Origin: Rubrobacter sp.
GTDB lineage: Bacteria > Actinomycetota > Rubrobacteria > Rubrobacterales > Rubrobacteraceae
NCBI GenBank assembly: GCA_016781705.1
Contig: JADDPV010000098.1
Location: 1-17,226, forward strand
DNA length: 17,226 bases
Direction of reading: 5' to 3'
Part shown: piece by piece, positions 14,682-17,226 of the stretch
Numbering within the stretch: position 1 is the first letter of the stretch
Layout: each line of letters opens with the position of its first letter
Notes under the pieces: generated by a model
The model's input: the letters and a program-made list of their open reading frames with translations, nothing else
The model's database searches: none
Told to the model about the DNA's origin: nothing
Program-made: the position numbers and the translations under genes

Positions 14682-15284
14682 TCACCTCCTCCTACGGCGC
14701 GCGTGCGCCGATCGGTCGCTTCGTTCGCCGCCTGCGACAGGGGAGCTGTAGGTTGGACTCTCGAACAGGCGCAGGTGCCGGCGATCCTCCGGAAGGTCGC
14801 GGGCGGAGATCGCGGCTTTGACCGGGACCGCGACGCGCACCTCGACCACTTCCGCCTCGAGGCGCTCGACGCCCAGCCAACGCGCCACGGACACCCGGTG
14901 GTTGCCGTCGCGAACGAAGTAGGCGTCGCCGACCCTCAACAGGCTCACCGGCGGCAGCTCCTCGTCGCGGCGTAGCGCCGCGTACACGGACCTCCATCTC
15001 TGCTCCGAGCTGCCTTTGAGGGGCAGGAACTCGTCGTCGAAGTCCGCGTAGCGGCCCTCGCTGCCGACGATCCTCTCCACCGGTACTGTCTGCCTGCCCA
15101 AGAGGTGGGCTTGCCGCCACCGGCCGAGCGCCTCCGCCACCTCTTCGAGGGAGAGCAGGCGGTTGCAGTTCGGGTTCCTTCTCAGGAACGCCCAGATCTG
15201 ACGCAGGAGCGCCTTCTTGCGAGCGCCGGCGAACTCCTTCGCGGCCTCCTGCTCGGGAAGATCCAGGTGTGCTGAACGTAACAC
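14682..15284 (-). CDS. ParB/sulfiredoxin-like domain protein
   Basis: This protein is about 200 residues from GTG 15284. The N-terminal half is helical (LDLPEQEAAKEFAGARKKALLRQIW, broken as LDLPEQEAAKEF / AGARKKALLRQIW). The core at about 60-150 has VPVERIVGSEGRYADF, LPPVSLLRVGDAYFVRDGNHR and VSVARWLGVERLEAEV. The DGNHR motif (126-130) is the nucleotide-binding signature of the ParB/Srx fold, where family members bind CTP or ATP; no DNA-binding domain is present, so a chromosome-partitioning role is unlikely. A GGGAG site lies 12 bases before the GTG. A TTG at 15341 would extend it by 19 residues into the preceding gene. Its stop lies inside the oxidase ribosome binding site, so the two are co-translated. 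The tail is arginine-rich. Confidence 0.7.
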   Translation of the reverse strand: MLRSAHLDLPEQEAAKEFAGARKKALLRQIWAFLRRNPNCNRLLSLEEVAEALGRWRQAHLLGRQTVPVERIVGSEGRYADFDDEFLPLKGSSEQRWRSVYAALRRDEELPPVSLLRVGDAYFVRDGNHRVSVARWLGVERLEAEVVEVRVAVPVKAAISARDLPEDRRHLRLFESPTYSSPVAGGERSDRSAHARRRRR

Positions 15285-15318
15285 CCCTGTGCCGCACTCC
15301 CTTCGATCGTGGTGGCAA

Positions 15319-15534
15319 CTACTTCTTTCTGGCGTTCGCAAGGATCGCGAACACCTCCTCTATGAGCGCCCGGCGCTTATCGGGAGGGAGGTCCCTGGGG
15401 TGGATGGTCTGTTTCTCGCTCTGAAGCCTACGGAGCTCGGCCTCCTCCGCGAGGTGCCGGTCGATGACGCGGACGACGGCGTCGACCTTCTCGCGAGGCA
15501 GCCCATCACCGCCACCGAACAACTTGCTCCACAT
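15319..15534 (-). CDS. 71-aa uncharacterised helical protein
   Basis: MWSKLFGGGDGLPREKVDAV begins a 71-residue charged protein predicted to be two or three helices (about 13-40 and 50-70), with IHPRDLPPDKRRALIEEV in the second half and no membrane segment or cysteine. The ribosome binding site GAGGAGG is excellent. It is the first gene of the group with the ParB-like protein and the oxidase subunit, 34 bases before the former. I do not recognise the family. The good start signal, coding bias and operon position support it as real. The gap 15535-15800 upstream probably holds the promoter, but I could not point to clear hexamers. Confidence 0.6.
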   Translation of the reverse strand: MWSKLFGGGDGLPREKVDAVVRVIDRHLAEEAELRRLQSEKQTIHPRDLPPDKRRALIEEVFAILANARKK

Positions 15535-15800
15535 CGTGGTTACCTCCTCGTGAGTGCCACTGTCCGCACGGTTACGTGGGCTCGCCGGACGTCCGTCACG
15601 TTCGCGTCCTCATGCTGGTCTTCCGCCCAAGGCCCGGTCGCGCCCGTGCGTGGGGAAGCGCGCCACCGGAGAAGTACGCTCCGCCCACCCATCGTCCACC
15701 GGCGTGGCCCCGGAACGGCTCACCCTCCGAGGCCCGCTGGTCGCGAAGGCTGCCGGAGCACCGGACGGTTCAGCTAGCTGGCCGAGCTCTTGAGATGAAG

Positions 15801-16148
15801 CTAACAGTTCTCCAACTCCCTCGTCGTCCGGGCCAACTCTTCAGTCTCGTCCACCACCGAGAGTAGGTCGGAGAGCTCGACCTCCTCGAGCTCGTGCCAT
15901 CGCCCCCCGAGGCAGATCTTCGCCGGCGGCTGCTCGTAGGGGCGAAACTCCACCCAGGCGAGCCTGCCGGCATCCGGGAGGTTGTCGGGGCGATCCGCGA
16001 AGATGAGCTCGGGGCCCAAGCGCACTACCGCCACCCATAGATCCTCCGGCTCGACTACCACAACCTCTAGGCGTGGCCTGAGACCCCGAAGGGCTCGCCC
16101 TATGGCCTCTCGGTACAAACGTGGCTCTATCGCTACGAGGACTCTCAT
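15801..16148 (-). CDS. Receiver-like (degenerate response-regulator) protein
   Basis: This 115-residue protein starts MRVLVAIEPRLYREAIGRAL like the first strand and helix of a receiver domain. LGPELIFADRP follows, with Asp52 at the phospho-acceptor position. The usual acidic pair after strand 1 is reduced to Glu8, and the Thr/Ser and Lys strands are not recognisable. Residues 60-100 (WVEFRPYEQPPAKICLGG, LEEVELSDLLSVVDE) replace the canonical second half. No output domain follows, so it may be a stand-alone binding partner. It begins four bases after the stop of the upstream fragment, with GGTAGGA as ribosome binding site, and closes the operon. Confidence 0.65.
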   Translation of the reverse strand: MRVLVAIEPRLYREAIGRALRGLRPRLEVVVVEPEDLWVAVVRLGPELIFADRPDNLPDAGRLAWVEFRPYEQPPAKICLGGRWHELEEVELSDLLSVVDETEELARTTRELENC

Positions 16149-16152
16149 CGTC

Positions 16153-16376
16153 CTACCGCCGCTCCCCTCTCCACCAGTGGCGCCTTACCACGCCGAGGAT
16201 CTCCTCGACGGGTGCGGCCTTGGAGACGACCTCATCCGCCCTCATCACCCGCGCCCGCCTGAGGATCTCAGGGTCTCGGAGTTGGCCGTTTTCAGGCACC
16301 CGCAGACCAGCTCCTCGGTATTGCTATCCAGAAGATGACTGGCCCGCGAGCGGGAGATCGCCGGACCTGGCAGCAT
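16153..16376 (-). pseudogene. Short receiver-end-like protein, one frameshift
   Basis: ATG 16376, preceded by the very strong GGGGGAGGTG, opens MLPGPAISRSRASHLLDS, then TEELVCGCLK. In the frame as given it ends at 44 residues. Restoring one A in the T4 run at 16289-16292 (A4 on the coding strand) continues as NGQLRDPEILRRARV, ADEVVSKAAPVEEILGVVRR, stopping at TAG 16155. The joined product is 74 residues. RARVMRADEVVSKAAPVEEIL is typical for the last strand and helix of a receiver domain with its conserved Lys. The earlier strands are missing, so it is either a relic of a response regulator or a dedicated half domain. Neighbours lie 31 bases upstream and four bases downstream. Confidence 0.5.
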
Positions 16377-16407
16377 CGTCACCTCCCCCAGGGCATCGTG
16401 CCTTCCG

Positions 16408-16872
16408 CTACTGATCGCCTCCTCGCCCACGCGGCTCGACCTCCCATGTCCTCGAAGTTGTCGCCCCGTCGAAGTAGGAAAGGGAACGCGTCAAACCCGA
16501 CAGGTAGTCCACGAAGTTCTCCCACGGCATGACGGTCACCGCCTCCCCCCCGCTGCGAGGGCCCGGCCTGGGATCGAGCGCCACCCACTCGACGCCGACG
16601 CAGGGCCCCACGAGCAGGGAGACGAGCTCACCGGGGGTGTACGCCCTCACGTACCACCCCCCGCCTGGCGCCTCGGCGAATTGGTATCCACGGGCCGCCC
16701 ACCCGGCGGAGAACACGGGCAGCGCTTCGCCCTTCCCCCCCAGGGGCACGCGCAGAACCTCCAGCCCGTTGTCGCCGTCCTTGACCACCACGTAGTGCAA
16801 AGGCGGGCGACGTCTCCCGGGGACGCCGGTCGCGGGTCCTCTGCGCTGCTTTCCGCCGAACTTGGTTACCAT
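16408..16872 (-). CDS. 154-aa uncharacterised protein
   Basis: ATG 16872 follows GAAGGAG at ideal spacing; an earlier in-frame ATG at 16896 lacks such a site. After a basic start (MVTKFGGKQRRG) the protein is a compact alpha/beta domain: HYVVVKDGDNGLEVLRVP (26-43), LPVFSAGWAARGYQF (51-65), GWYVRAYTPGELVSLLVGP (72-90) and GVEWVALDPRPG (93-104). A PWENFVDYL segment follows. There is no signal peptide or membrane helix. I recognise the layout only loosely, as similar to small SseB-like domains, and cannot assign a function. It is the first gene of the operon that continues with two receiver-like proteins. Confidence 0.65.
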   Translation of the reverse strand: MVTKFGGKQRRGPATGVPGRRRPPLHYVVVKDGDNGLEVLRVPLGGKGEALPVFSAGWAARGYQFAEAPGGGWYVRAYTPGELVSLLVGPCVGVEWVALDPRPGPRSGGEAVTVMPWENFVDYLSGLTRSLSYFDGATTSRTWEVEPRGRGGDQ

Positions 16873-16896
16873 GTCGCACTCCTTCTCCTCCATCAT

Positions 16897-17226
16897 GGCC
16901 GTGCGGGCGAGCCGACCGCCGTCAGGCCGCGGCCTTACGCCCTTCCGCCCGCACCCTCTTTACGATGGTCAAATCATCGGGGCCTTCTCTTACGATTGTC
17001 CCTCGCTCGTGTCTGGGGCCTGTCACTGTCTGTAAGGGTTCCGTAAGGATTACGTCAAGGGCATGTCTGCCAAGGTGCGGTCAAAACCGACGGCAACGCC
17101 GGCTACTCGCGCTCCGGCCTCTAGCACGGAATGCGCGCGCCCGATCTCCGCCGAGCGCCCGCCTTCGGTTGTGGAACCCTATGCCCGAAAGACGGCACGC
17201 CTGCAGGAAGGCCCGCTACTGGTAGG
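16897..17226. other. Gap upstream of the 16408 operon, with short repeats
   Basis: There is no supported gene in these 330 bases. They hold TACGATGGTC (16961-16970) and TACGATTGTC (16991-17000), 30 bases apart. They also hold a tandem 11-bp direct repeat, GTAAGGGTTCC/GTAAGGATTAC (17032-17053). On the minus strand TTGACG (17058-17053) could be a -35 hexamer. The -10 at 17-base spacing (TTACAG) is weak. The right end beyond 17105 shows nothing identifiable. Confidence 0.4.
17083..17102 (-). terminator. Weak candidate terminator of a gene to the right of the window
   Basis: On the minus strand CCGGCG-TTGC-CGTCGG (17102-17087, one G-T pair) is followed immediately by TTTT (17086-17083). The stem is short and the T-run only four bases, so termination would be modest. 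It would separate an upstream minus-strand gene beyond the window from the 16408 operon. Confidence 0.3.

Noticed and set aside
15540..15692. 50-codon minus-strand frame ending in the ribosome binding site of the 71-aa gene
   Set aside because: The start signal is weak and the product (MGGRSVLLRWRASPRT at the start) is low-complexity with no recognisable feature; it may be leader sequence.
16965..17225. 86-codon plus-strand frame at the right end
   Set aside because: No ribosome binding site, arginine-rich product, and it crosses the repeat-bearing control region of the 16408 operon.

Overview
The window looks like high-GC actinobacterial DNA. Gene content and protein style suggest a Rubrobacter-like organism, but this is inference because there is no rRNA or other taxonomic marker. 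Almost every gene lies on the minus strand, so the window reads biologically from right to left. I see no tRNA, rRNA, CRISPR array or insertion sequence.

Region 1 (1-7891) is a glyoxylate/allantoin assimilation locus. In transcription order it holds a truncated permease-like leader ORF, an IclR-family regulator, and then hydroxypyruvate isomerase (hyi), tartronate semialdehyde reductase, glyoxylate carboligase (gcl) and glycerate 2-kinase. After these come a broken DUF3311 transporter-partner gene and a twice-frameshifted allantoate-type amidohydrolase. The pathway would release glyoxylate from ureides and convert it through tartronate semialdehyde to glycerate and phosphoglycerate. The carboligase has Glu at position 51, where the characterised E. 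coli enzyme has Val. A good promoter and a cluster of palindromes precede hyi.

Region 2 (8154-10649) is a regulatory block: a small CopD-like membrane protein, an Rrf2 regulator with three cluster-type cysteines, a Crp/Fnr regulator, and a divergent decayed fragment of a COG2345/SufR-like regulator. Two nearly identical 28-bp elements, each containing a TATACT -10 hexamer on the minus strand, sit at the promoters of the membrane protein and the Crp/Fnr gene. This suggests one shared regulator, possibly the Rrf2 protein encoded between them.

Region 3 (10765-15534) holds two gene groups. The first is a 71-aa protein, a ParB-like protein, a cytochrome bd subunit I homologue broken by one base, and a 35-aa single-helix protein whose GTG overlaps the oxidase stop. 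The second is a cupin protein, an RpoD-like sigma factor, and a frameshifted SPW-repeat membrane protein with an unrecognised C-terminal domain.

Region 4 (15801-17226) is a three-gene operon of an uncharacterised 154-aa protein and two receiver-like fragments, preceded by about 330 bases containing short repeats.

At least seven single-base breaks occur in otherwise convincing reading frames, mostly in or beside homopolymers. Some may be sequence errors. The truncated transporter remnants and the COG2345 fragment look like real decay.
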